From assembly GCA_964057225.1 (NCBI GenBank), contig OZ059897.1, positions 12,400,001 through 12,464,000 of the forward strand: DNA of 64,000 nucleotides, written 5' to 3'. The translations under genes and the position numbers were made by a program. Source of the DNA: Auanema rhodensis (Eukaryota > Nematoda > Chromadorea > Rhabditida > Rhabditidae). The notes beneath the pieces are model-generated. The model did not search any database and was not told the DNA's origin. It worked only from the letters and a program-made list of their open reading frames with translations. Shown one piece after another: positions 11,828 through 23,778 of the stretch. Within the stretch, counting starts at the first letter, position 1. Each line of letters opens with the position of its first letter.

Positions 11828-14078
11828 TTATGGATGAACATGCAAAACCTTGGCTGCAGCTAATGCTGCTTCATCGGTTCCAAGAGCAGTTGTACAACCG
11901 ATTCCAGATGGTGTACGAAGAGATGACCATATATCATGAATACTTAAATCCGAATGAATAGGTGGACAGTTAATTACCTTAAAAAATATTTTTAAATTTA
12001 GTATTTTAGTATTCAAGGCTACTTACAGGTAGTGTAGTATTTCCACCAATAACAAGGCCTAGACCATTTGACCTGCCAGCTACAGCTATGACAACAGTTG
12101 GAACGCCATCTTGATCAAACTCGGATAATATCTCCAGCGTTTCCGTTGTAGACTTCAAAGTTTAAAGATTTAAAAGCCAGACTTATTCAAAATGTCTCAC
12201 TTTATGTGCTGAACTGACGCGTAAAATTGGATTAATTCCGAGTTTTTCGCACGACGCTGCAATTTTTTTACAATGCGCCATATCGGAAGATGATCCCATA
12301 ATGATTAGTGCTCGAGTTTTTGGTTGAGTAAGGAATTGTTCAGTCAAACCCATAACCTATATATTCAAATCCATTGATATTTCGTCATTTTAATAATAAA
12401 TTCTACCTTTTCATAATTAGCAACTAATTGTTTTAGAGATTCTGCAGTTACTTCTGCCATTTCACGGAAAAATTGCTTGTCAAGCTGAAGTCTTTTGTCT
12501 CCAGAAGGCCATACTCTCCAAGAATCATTGTCAATAACATCGCTTAAAACGATATTTCCAGATGAATTAACACCAAATTCAATCTGAATATCAAAACGTT
12601 TAGTTTAGCATAAGTATAGATTTGTTAGACTAGGATATTATATTTTTGAAATTAAATCGAAAAAAAAGGAAAAAAGGGGATTGAATGAATAAAAATAAAA
12701 TAATTTTATATATACTATATAAACATTTTTTTAAAATATAAATAATTTAGATATAAAGATTCAAATATTTAATTGAAATTTAAAACATACCTTCATATCA
12801 ATTAAAGAACAATCTGATAGATTCCAAGCCTTTTCTAATGCTTGGAAAATCAGTGAGGTCATTTTCTTCATAAGAATAACCTATAATATTATATTTAAAA
12901 TAATATAAAAATATAAATAAAATACTTCATATTTGCCAATTTTTAAAGAATTATATGTAAATCCAGCACTGATAATTTGTTCATCTGACCATTGTGGATC
13001 ATCTTGTTCATCATCCTTTAAAATTATTTTATAAATATATTATATAATTAATTTTTGTTTATTTACTTTAAAGAATGTTTCAATTTTTAGATTATCAAAA
13101 CGATATCCTTGTTCAACTCCTGGATTTCTTTTTAAGAATGAACCAGTAGCCACACGACGAGCTACCCATTCAATGGGTATCATATCACATCTTTGAGCTA
13201 AAAACTCAGTATCGCTTCGACTGGCAACAAAATGAGTTGGAATTCCTATAATATATATCGTTATATTTTTAAAAAAAGTTTAAACTTGAATTTACCAATT
13301 TCATTTAAATATTGAAACACATGAGTAGTTGTCTTATTGGCTATTTTGCCTTTACCCTCAACATCACTCTTGCGAGCAGCATTAAATGCTGTAAGCTGGT
13401 CCTTTGATCGAATTAATACAACATCCTTAAAAAAGAGAAAAATACTTCAATTTATAAATTTCGAAAAACATACATTATTTCCAGAAATGGCAAAAATTTC
13501 TTTTGTCTTTCCTTCAGCTAATTTTTCAAAGTTTATTTGTTCTTGAGACGATAATTGAGCCATAATTAACTAAATATAAAATAAATTTTATTAGAAAGAA
13601 TTAAAAAATAAAGAAAAGATATGTATTATTCATTATTTACCAAAAATTTTATATAATTTAATAGAAAAAAATAAAAAAATGTAAGAAATAGCATTGCTTA
13701 TAATGAAGAAAACACATTTAGAGATAAGTATCTCATAACAAACTAGTTCATTACATAATTAAATAATATAAACACAAGTACAATATATTAATTTTTTTAT
13801 GAAGGAAAGATAAGATTTTTTTCATTTTTTTGTAAAAAAAAATCAAAATTTTTATGAAATAAATGAAAATCTTTTTAAATTATATTAACATTTAATCAAA
13901 TATAAGTTAATCAATATTTGTTTAAAAATATAATTATTACAATACCTTTATTAAGAAAAACTAGAAAGGTGGAAATATTTTCTTATACAATTTTTTTTAC
14001 AAAATGAAATATAAGACTGAGAATAACCTTTATTGTTGATGGTAATAGGGGTGGAGCTTGCTTGAGGACATTTGCCAT
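11828..14078 (-). CDS. PAICS: Bifunctional SAICAR synthetase / AIR carboxylase (PAICS)
   Basis: Nine exons on the minus strand (13569-13474, 13425-13296, 13245-13067, 13015-12926, 12880-12791, 12583-12407, 12356-12201, 12152-12027, 11977-11828) encode the enzyme core. A further 5' exon (14078-14028, beginning [12 protein letters not shown]) joins in phase, giving about 414 residues; the inner ATG at 13563 would give 395. Human PAICS has 425. The first half is SAICAR synthetase, with the nucleotide-binding EGKTKEIF, the block [34 protein letters not shown], and [18 protein letters not shown]. The second half is the PurE-type carboxylase, with [29 protein letters not shown] and [13 protein letters not shown]. 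It carries out steps 6 and 7 of de novo purine synthesis in the cytosol (AIR to CAIR to SAICAR). All signature blocks are intact. The next gene upstream, the SLC7-like transporter, lies in the same orientation, with about 300 nt between its stop and this 5' exon. Confidence 0.93.
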
Positions 14079-14388
14079 CGGAATGATCTCTAAAAACAAA
14101 GATCAATATTGACCTCTGTATCTCTGTATCTCTCTATTCATTATATTGATCTTTTGAATTCTCTTCTAATAAATAATTATTAAAGAATATAAAGATAAAT
14201 ATCCCAAATATAGTTGATCTTCGAACTCATGTTACTGTGATCTCAAACTTATCTCCAAGGTCATTTTGAATTACCTTGTTGTTGTTGTTGTTGTTTATTT
14301 TAAAAAGTTTAAGAAGTTATATGTTTACATATATTTATTACCCGTTCAAATAGAAGAAATAATTTATGATCAATAGTTTATAAATAAA
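14079..14388. other. Intergenic spacer between PAICS and the SLC7-like gene
   Basis: About 310 nt, AT-rich, with a short GTT repeat at 14277-14295. It contains the PAICS promoter or outron and the 3' UTR of the transporter gene. No other signal was found. Confidence 0.5.
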
Positions 14389-17300
14389 TTAGACAGCTTC
14401 GGATGCAACATCTTCACCAATGATTGCACGATATGCTTCTGTGTCTTCATGTGGTCGTGCAGTTCCAGGATTATTCTGTTCAACGCTGAACCATATACCA
14501 TAACAGAAGTATAGCATCCAACCTAACAAAAAGAATTATTTGCTAAACTATATATAATAGTTATTTACCGATACAAAGCCAAAGAAAGGTATATCCAATT
14601 ATTGAAAAGGAAGTTGATGAAAGTGGCCATATGATAGCAAACATAAGACAAAATGTTGTTTGAGGAAACATAGGCATTTTTGATTTTCTTCTTAAATTAA
14701 TTATATATTATATAAAATATTATTAATAAAATAAAATTACCTGAATAGATAATCATTAGTTGGTATTTTACCTATTAATACAAATGAAAGTATTGAAAAG
14801 AATAGTAAAACTGATAGTAAAACATATGAAGAAACCTAAATATAATTATATATAATATCTATAGCTACTAGTATGATTTTACTCCATGTTTCTGCATTTG
14901 TGTTAGTAGAAAACAGAATATTGTTGTTGGAATTAGGAAAAGAAGAAGAACTGTTTTAGCTTTCTGATATTCTGTGCTCATATCAATTGGAGTTGAAGCT
15001 CTTATTGATCCAGTTACAGAAGAGCAATAGGGAATTTCTGGTACTTCACGTTCATAAAGATGTGGATTTCCGGCAAATTCTGAGAATACAGTATATGATT
15101 GTAAAAGAAAAAGAAACTTCTAGTAGCTCATACCATCATCGGTGTCTGGCGGAGAGCACGGATGTGCAACACAGTTATGATCAACATTAGCATCTTCCGT
15201 ATAATTTTTGTATTTTGCCTGAATTTTTTATTTAAAAAAAAGAAAAGAAGAAACATTTGAAATACCAATGATTGATATTGTGAAACGGATTTTCCTAGGA
15301 CAGGTTCACGCTCCATATCTTCTTGTTGTTTCTATAAAAAAAAACATTTTCAACTACGAGGAAGACAAAATACAAACTTGTTCTAGATGGCGTTGAAGTC
15401 TTCTCTGTTCAATTTGAGCTATATTCATTTGAACAAAAGTAGTTGTATCCATAGAATATTGGCTTTCATCCAATGCAGCACTGACAAAGGATCCAGTATC
15501 AGATAAATATCTTGCCCTTTTAGCTAATTTTCTAAAATAAAATATAATAGTTAGTAAAATATATAATGAGAAGAGTATATAGTTAACTAACCTATATTGA
15601 CTTGTTTCTTGAGGTATACCAATTGGCTCCGGAATATAATGATGAAGGAATGTTAAAATACACTAAATAATTATTATTTATAATATAATGATGTTTTTAA
15701 AATATAAAACTTACTATTATTAATAATTTTAAAGGAGTTGTGAAGCATACAATACTAAATATAATATCACTTCGTATTAATAATGAAAATGATATGAAAA
15801 TTGAATAAAAGAATATTGATATAACTGGTGAACGAAGTGATGAATCAGAAGGAAATGGTAATAATCCATCTAAATTTACATATTTATTAATTAATTAAAC
15901 TAATATTATATAATAGCCTGTTGATAAAGCCGAGATTATACGAGATCCAGGTAAAAATGATGAAAGAACTGCTCCTGATAATCCACAAACAGATGCAACT
16001 GTTAACATATATCTAAAATTATATAAAATTAATTATAAATTTTGAAAAACAATGGGAATAAAGCCAATTGTTAAGTGAGCGATGAAGATAGATTTGAAAT
16101 ATAATTCATGTTTTTTTTTTATAAATAAAAGCAGAATATCCATTTATTCTATTATAACACTCCAAACTTTACATATAATGCATATCCATACATATATTTC
16201 TAATATATTACCTTTATATTCTTTAATAATATATATATCAGAAATTTATATTTTTTTGTTTGAAGAATTCAGCATTGCTGATTATGTACATGTACATATA
16301 TGATATAAGCCCAAATTAGTCAAACAAACTCAGGAAAAGCCTGAGTATTACCGAAGCCAATCAGTTAATTATAATAACAATATTTTGATTTTAATTACAA
16401 TTGTTAATATAATTGTTTTTTTTTAATTTTTATAATCATCAGGAACATAAAGCATATAAGCTACACACCATGCATGATAAAGCTTTAAAACTTAATTGGC
16501 AACAAACCGCATGCGCCGGAACCCAATTTCGTCCAAATCGCTAAGAAAGTCTGCTTATAACTAACCCTCATAATACTCATATACCAAATTTAATAAATAA
16601 AATAAAAACTTTTTTTGAAGAAAAAACAAAAATAAATAAACGAAAATATAATTCTGAATTAAGTTGAATCTTACCTAGCTGCTGGTATATTCATAACAGT
16701 AAATATTTCAGGTACAAGTGTTGATTTAGGAATAACTGCAACATTGATGGCCAAACTTCAAATATATTTTATTAAATAAAAATATTATAATAAATCTTTT
16801 TTATTACCTGAATATCATTATTATTAAGAAAAATATAATTCCCAATAGTGTTGTTAATACAATTATAAGAGATGGAATCCGTCCACGTGGATTCTGTAAG
16901 TAATTCAACTCAAAATATTTTTTTTCTTTCAAATCAAATTATTAAGCAAAATTGAATTTGAAACATAAATTATTTGAATCTTTTCTTTGTTATATTTACT
17001 AATAAATTATAAAAATTTAGCTAAACCTTAGTTTCTTCGAGTAAATAGCTTGTTCCTTCAACACCACAAAAAGCTACCAATAATGCACAAATTCCTTTTA
17101 AAACCTGAAAGAAAAATCAAAACTACATATGATATATCAAAAGAATTTAATATAAAATATTTGAAATTTATTAAACTTACTCCAACATATCCATATGTAA
17201 AAAATGGAGCATCAATCCAATTTTGTGGATCAGCATGAAAGAATGCTACCATACCACAACTTGCAGTTATAAGTATTGTTACAGATAAAAAGCAAATAGC

Positions 17301-18641
17301 AATTGTTCCCATAACCTAAGAATAAAAAATATTTTTAAATTTTTAAAAAAATTAAGATTTACCTTTAAGCTACAGCATAATATTAATAATGAAAATATAA
17401 TTGACATTGCTGCTAATAGATCATATTCAGATGATAATAACCAACTATCAGAGTTTTTATGAGCAAGCTCTAAGGATGTTACAGGATGAATACCTTTGCG
17501 GAATAATAAGTTCTAAGAAATATAATAAATAATAATAATAATAATATATAAACATACAAGATGTTGACTCCATGCTGTAATCAGAAGATTTGAAATACAT
17601 AGTGCATCAAGAAACAATATCCAAGCTATGCTATAAGCTGGAAATTCTCCAATAGATGCAAACGAAAAATGATAAACAACTCCATTTTTGGGTACAGAAC
17701 ATGATAATTCGGATAGATGGTTAGCTGAAATGTGTTTGTAAGTTGTATATGTTTATGCATACTTAGTATATATATGTATAGAGAATAATTGAAAACAAAA
17801 AAAAAAGAAAATAAAAAAATTATTTTCAGTTTTTTTCTTTTTTTTTAATTTATATAAATAGTTTATTATATTTATTATTAAATTATATTTTCTATTATAA
17901 TATTTATAAATAGATAGATAGATCTATATATATTATAACTTTAGTCATTGAATAGCTTGCTAGATAAACAAATTGCTCGTCCTTCAATGGTTACAAGACA
18001 TTTATTTTTAAACGAAAAGTAAAAATATAGTTTTTTATTAAAAATTTTTAGACTTTTTGTTATGGCTTTTTCGTCAGTTTCTATGAAGAATGAATATTTA
18101 ATTGAATAATATGTCCTTCTTTTAAAAAAAAAAGATTTTTGAACTATTTTAGTATGCATATACTTATTTGAAATAAATAATAAAATCTTGTGCAGTTCTT
18201 GCAAGCAAGTCTGAAAGCTATGACTCAGGATTTGATTTATAGATTAAAGTTTTTACAAGAGTATCATGTAGATGTTGATTAACTAGTATCATAAACAATT
18301 GAAATATTAATCTGAATGATCTTACCAGTTAAAAAGATGATGACAAATGCAATGAGCAATGATATTAGTGATGATGGTCCTGATAATGTAAAGAGAGTAG
18401 CAGGTAAAATCACAAATATCATTAATGGAATAGAAATAATACTGACTGAAATAAATAATTTAAATAATGAAAAATAAACAAAACAAAATGTTTTTTATTG
18501 TTTTTTTTATAAAAAAAAAGAAATAGAAGAATGTTCGAGGTACATACCTAACGAAACGGAAGATGGTAATCCAATACGTCGAACCCATTCTGAGTGGCGT
18601 AGAAACCCATCGTTTATATGACGGACTCGGAAGATTCTCAT
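14389..18641 (-). CDS. Cationic amino acid transporter-like protein (SLC7, CAT subfamily)
   Basis: Eighteen minus-strand exons (first 18641-18548, last 14522-14389) join in frame to 2085 nt, giving 694 residues, with many hydrophobic segments. Family-like blocks in order are NHLSELSCSVPKNGVVYHFS and GEFPAYSIAWILFLDAL, then FFTYGYVG, AFCGVEGTSYLLEETKNPRG, NIPAARYMLTVASVCGLSG and FLPGSRIISALSTDGLLPF. After these comes a long hydrophilic loop with a QRRLQRHLEQKQQ coiled stretch, a second set of membrane helices, and the end WMLYFCYGIWFSVEQNN. This matches the 14-helix CAT layout (SLC7A1-4/14), which moves arginine, lysine or ornithine across membranes. The N-terminal helix is unusual, lacking the family's common DLTALGVG block, so substrate is uncertain. 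The intron between exons ending at 15918 and starting at 15869 uses a GC donor. One intron (16013-16674) is unusually long. A 39-codon 5' exon at 21157-21273 probably belongs here. Confidence 0.85.
16307..16562 (-). other. Possible structured non-coding RNA inside an SLC7 intron
   Basis: Within the 662-nt intron 16013-16674 (most introns here are about 50 nt) two GC-richer islands stand out. Around 16328-16346 a 7-bp perfect stem (ACTCAGG paired with CCTGAGT) closes a 5-nt loop. Around 16493-16530 the minus strand has AATTGG and CCAATT arms enclosing a GC-rich loop with GCGCATGCGG. No snoRNA C/D or H/ACA box set could be assigned confidently, and no known snRNA or SL RNA signature was seen. 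A host-intron snoRNA or other small RNA is a reasonable guess only. Confidence 0.25.
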
Positions 18642-21600
18642 CTAAAAGCAATTATTTTATAAATTTTAAAAAATTCAGATTTCTTTAGAAATATATAAAA
18701 TTCAATAGCGATTTTTTTTTGATAAAAGATGAAGAATTGCCGACATTATTTCATTGAAAATAAATGAATTGGAAAATCAAATTTAAGAACATTTGATGGA
18801 AAAGGGAAAAAGGTGTTAGGTTGTGAAGAATATTATTGTAGAAGATGTTGATGAAGTAGCAAGTTGAATTTGTTATAATACGTAGGAAAACGTAACGAAG
18901 TAAGTGGGAAAAAACGACTTTTGAAATATATTTTGTTATGGTGAGAAGAAGAATAATTAGAAGAGTGATGTAAAGAAGAAATGTTAAAAAATGAGCCAAA
19001 AAAGGAAAAGTTGACAAAATTAGTTATAAGTGAAGTGAAGTTTTTGAGTACTAAACGCTAAGTCGTTCTCGAGAAGAAGCTTCGTTAAGAAAGGAAGATA
19101 GCTACGTCAACTAGGAATGAAAAGAATAATATTCCGTCAGCGTCTTATTTAATTTTGATTATACAGAAATCTATGAGCATAAGATGAACTAGCAGCTTAA
19201 AGAGCTCATATACAAACTAAAAGTACTTTTATCAGAAATATAAAGAGAATACAGATGTTCAATATGTAAGTAGCTAGTTGAGATGAACAAAAAAAGCTTT
19301 TTCTCAAAAATAGCTGATGTGACATAGTAGAAGAGTGGAAGAGCTAAGGCGCACAAGAAAATGCGGAGGAGGGTGGAGAAGAAGGCAGAATTGAGGGAGA
19401 TGGGGAAGAAATCAAGAAGTGGAAATCCGTCTAGGGCCAAATGTGAATTTGATGTAATTGTTCAACAAAAATTGTATTCCTATTTAAGATATTTAAGCTA
19501 AAAATGATAGAAAGAACAAGAAAGAATTACAACTGATTCAATTACAGTATATCATAGCATGTTCATTCATTCTAATTTTTTCATTTTTAATTTAAATATA
19601 GCATACAATACATTTATATAAAAATAAATTATATTTATAATTATTTTTTTTATAATAAACATAATAAATAAAATAAAATGAATAATAAATCATACTGAAT
19701 TGCTATTCTATTTTTGAAAAGAAAAATTGTTTTTTTCTTGGCATTTCAACTATTGCAAATTTGAAAATTGTTTTGAAAACTTTTTTATTTGTCTTCCGCA
19801 TTTCACCTTCTCCTTATGTCACACTTCTTGTATTTTCCTATTTTTCTGTTAAATATGATACTTTTTTCTTTTTTTTTCCATAAATACAATAACATTATAT
19901 AGTTTGCAATATGGATATGGTTTACAAATCAGGAGAATGATAGAGGTTGCTTCAATACGTTCTCATAATTCTTCTTCTCATCTCACATCTTTTATGTTCT
20001 CATTCTCTTCGTCAACTTAAACATTTTTCTATATTTTCTTCTTTATCCTCCTCTTCTCTCTCATATCCTTAAACGGATGTGCAGAAACAGCAATACATCA
20101 GTTCTACCCCCTGAGGATAATGTTAATCTGTCAAACGAAAAGCATCCACGAAAGAACAATAGACAAGAGAAAAAGGGAAAAACTGAAGATATAGATGCAA
20201 AACTGACAAGTTCACAAATAAAAAATTAAAACAGAAGATTATATAGAAAGAAATAAATGCGAGACATTTGTGATTTGTATTGTTACATGTCAAAAATGGT
20301 TTAAATATCCATGTGAATATATTGTCTTTTAAGTACTTTGTTCGGACATACATAAATATAATACGACCAAAATATTCTTAAAAGATAAACAACTTGATTG
20401 GGCTTGTTTATATCAAAGTTGCATGCGAAAACGACTGACTAACATTATACAAACTGAAGCTAGAACCTGATGATCAAGATATTTTCCATAAAGAAGTTTG
20501 TTCAATTTATAATCTGTTGCACATTTATTTTTTTAGTAATTTTCAAATAGAAAAAACAATGAATATATATCGTTTCGTTTTTTTTTACTTTTTTGTTTTT
20601 CGTTCAACTAATTTTACTAGCTCATGCTAAATGACTAATTTGAAATATTTTAACATGTAACTAAAACGAAAAAGAAAAAGTCAAAATTAAGGAAAGAAAA
20701 TGTGAAAATAGTACAAACTAACTGCACTTCGTTCTGAGAGAGAAATATTAAGAAATATAGTTAAATATAAGTTTTTTTTCTTATTTTCTCATATACATAT
20801 GGATGATCATCGTCATAGCTACGAATGTAACAAGTGGAACATGAATTAGGTAGAACAGATGAGCAGATATAGAGAGGGGGTTTGTGTGGTCAACTCTTGT
20901 AAACAATTTCAGATTAAATTCGCTAGCCTTTCCTTTCAGAAAGATAGAAGATTTTGACAACAGACATGCTACTACTGATGATGCTTTTGCTGTGATGATG
21001 CTGAAGCTACTACTGCTTTCTAATTTTCTTACTTAACGCACTAGATTATATAACGAAGTTTTAAAGAATGTTCTCGTCTTTGATTTATGAAAACAAAAAA
21101 AGAAGCTAACAATGACTTAAAGAAAGCTAAAATCAAAACATGAAGAAGATTTATACGCCTGGAGAATTTATCAGTTTTGAGCTTTGCCGTTGTCCGATGA
21201 CTACAACGTCGTTGCCGGCGCTTCTTTCCTCGTCTTTAAGTCCGCCCACAGCTGCCAAAATCAAATCAGGCATCTGTCGACTATTGGCAACGACGACTAG
21301 CTAGACGTTAAGCTAATCACAACAAGAACTTGAAAAAGATTTAGTTGGATATCAAAATATAATATTCAGGAGGAATTGTAGTAGACTGAATGAATGGAGT
21401 CAAAAATGGAGGAATGAAATTCATTTTTTACCGAATATTTTAGTTTTTGCGTATAATACAAAGCATATTTTCATCTATTTTCGAGTTTAACTATAAGAAA
21501 TTGCAGAAGATAATCAATGATTATCCTGATGGATTCATTTATGTTATTGTTGCAGATATTAAAAAACTATTCTTAAAGCAATTATAATCAAATTCAACAG

Positions 21601-22873
21601 CTAAAAAGTGGCTAAAAAAGGAGAGAAAAAAGAAAAAATAAAATATTTAACAAACCATGTAGTTCTGAGTTGCACAGCGAAGATGATACATTTGCAAATT
21701 TCGTTGAATTGCTTTTATAATCATTGGCACTTATCAGAATTTCGGAATCAAAGACGAGAAGTCCAATATATATATGGAAGGTTGAAACAAGCACTTCAAG
21801 TGTATGTATGAGTGCGTGGTGGACACCAGTTACTCTATTTTACTTGACAAGGTCTCCCAGAAGACGTGAAAGCTTTACATCTCTATGGACGTCATCTGAT
21901 GAGGAAGACAGATTAGAAAATCTTTGCAGACTTTTTTTGGGCCAAAAAAGAAATAAAAGTCCAATATATGCACATATATATCGGATATTTGATGATTCGA
22001 ACAAAAAAGAAAATGTGAATATAAGTGGAAAAATACCATCATCAATCTTAGTTCGAATATTGTAGTCTTTGAAAATGAAAATGCAAGATAATTTTCTTTT
22101 TTTTTCTTTGTAAATAACTTCCAATATATTCAAATATCTAATAATATAAAAATGAAGAGAACAATATTCTAATGGAATGAAACCCAACAGAATTTTTACT
22201 TAGAATCTCTCTTTTAGTCGTTTTTTCATACATAATTTAAAGCATAATATAGAATATTATTACATGAATATCTTTTTTTTTTGCTTATGAATTCCAGAAT
22301 TTGAGTGCCATTGTCAATTTCCATTATAAAAATAGGAATTTAGTGATGTCTATCCTATTTTTTTGTTTTAATATGATGTCTTGAATTCTTTTTTTCCGTA
22401 CATTTTATTAACAAAAAAATTTATAAATATTTTTAATTTTGCTTATACTTACATACATGTTGCATCATGTTTTTCCTCTCCATTTTGTGTCAAACCAATA
22501 TTTTTAATTTACAAAGCCATATATACTATATTTTCCCTATAATTTCGTGTAAAATACCACTCAAACAATACTTTCTTGTCATTGTTCTTCGTTGTAATTT
22601 GTGCTTAAGATACATCACTTAGAAAAGGGGACGAAACTCAAACGATTGCTTGTCTAATCCCATATGTTTGTTCACTGTGTGGTGTTTCTTCTTTCTGCCA
22701 TCTTGTCTAGAATCATCCTGTCATCATCGTCCTCAGCTTGCTCTATTTCTTCTCTCCGTCCAGCTATCTTACCTTACCATTCTTCACTCTCTCAGCCCTT
22801 TTATCTTGCTTTGCCCAGCTAATTTTCTCTCTCGATTGCCTCATCCATAGTTCATCTTCGATATTTCACGAGA
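18642..22873. other. Long region upstream of the SLC7-like gene, shared with the divergent Ly6-like gene
   Basis: Mostly AT-rich DNA. If the exon at 21157-21273 is real, 18642-21156 is its first intron. CT-rich stretches lie at 19970-20060 and 22690-22850, the latter immediately upstream of the Ly6-like start. At 21650-21960 both strands carry stop-free, serine- and charge-rich frames (plus: SPRRRESFTSLWTSSDEEDR; minus: SNLSSSSDDVHRDVKLSRL). I could not build a spliced gene from them. Confidence 0.4.
21157..21273 (-). other. Candidate remote 5' coding exon of the SLC7-like transporter
   Basis: A GC-richer island on the minus strand opens with ATG at 21273 and encodes 39 codons (begins MPDLILAAVGGLKDEER, ends SKLINSPG). 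It is followed directly by a GTATAA donor. Its phase (0) matches the acceptor TTTTAG directly before the first codon of the main transporter gene at 18641, so the two join without a frame break across a 2.5-kb intron. Alternatively it is a stand-alone 40-codon ORF, since reading through the donor reaches TAA one codon later. In the joined model it would add an acidic cytoplasmic N-terminus. Confidence 0.45.
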
Positions 22874-23778
22874 ATGAGCCACTTCTACACCTTATCTATA
22901 CCATTATTACTTGTAACAACTTCCGTCGTGTCTGCTCAACATTACGGTAACATTTTCAGCTTTCAAAAAGAATAATGCATTGACTGATCATAACAATATT
23001 AATCATGGATTATCTCAACGTTCTGTTTAGGAGCATTATGGTGTCATCAGGGATCAGAAAAAGAATTTGAGCCAGCTCAATGTGAAGCACAAACCTTAGA
23101 TTGTTTTAAGTTCAGTTGCGATCATGCTGCTGGTAAGCAAATATTAATGCATTCATTTATTTTTCGGATTGTTTTGCAACTTGAATTTGATTCACTTTAT
23201 TAAATATCTTTTGATCAGTGCAAAGTCACGATCAGAGAAAAAAAGAAAAGATGATAATCTGTAAGTTTGCTCATTGTTTTAATTGACCACCCTACAGAAT
23301 AGAAAATACTTGATATATGTATATTCACCAAAAATACTTAGAAACTGAAAAAAAAAGAAAAAAACAAATGTGAAGAACAAACATAAGTGAAAATCTAAAA
23401 CGTTGAAAGATTTGTTATAAAATCTTAAGAATTGTTTAATGCGATAAAGTAGCTAGTATTATCCTCTTAGAAATGGTTCAAGATTTACGCTACATGAAGC
23501 TTTGTAACTTTTTGAAGAAAAAAAGAAGAATGGTGATGTTTGATGTTTCAAATATTTCAGCAGGATTTGTAGCTCGTGGATGTGGAGTATCGTTAACTAG
23601 AACAGCTACAGGAATGAAGAACGAAAGCTGTAACCAAGCTTTAGCACAATGCCAAGCTATAAACGGTCGAGGGGAATGCTATGTTTGTTCTGATAAACAC
23701 ATGTGTAATAGCTCAATGTATCTATATCTTAATCACATCATAATATTGACTGTATTATCATATCTATGTATTATATAA
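22874..23778 (+). CDS. Second small Ly6/uPAR-like GPI-anchored protein
   Basis: Three exons (22874-22946, 23031-23132, 23561-23778) join to 393 nt, giving 130 residues. A signal peptide (MSHFYTLSIPLLLVTTSVVS, then AQ) is followed by a Cys-rich ectodomain: ALWCHQGSEKEF, CEAQTLDCFKFSC, RGCGV, ESCNQALAQCQ, and the closing CYVCSDKHMCNSS with the terminal C...CN of the Ly6 fold. After CNSS comes a hydrophobic tail (IIILTVLSYLCII) ending at the stop, typical of a GPI signal. It is not a close copy of the Ly6-like protein at 7042-7831: cysteine spacing and exon structure differ. The last intron (428 nt) is long. Its acceptor is a tandem cagcag, so two forms differing by one Ala residue are expected. 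A polyadenylation-like AATAAA lies at about 23827. Function unknown; relatives bind channels and receptors at the cell surface. Confidence 0.75.

Noticed and set aside
16360-16450. Possible C/D snoRNA boxes (TGATGA and CTGA) on the minus strand
   Set aside because: The boxes lack a closing terminal stem and box context, and the sequence between them is AT-rich low complexity.
19189-19440. 83-codon hydrophobic minus ORF (begins MALDGFPLLDFF)
   Set aside because: Hydrophobic translation of CT/AT-rich DNA without matching splice phase to the transporter gene.
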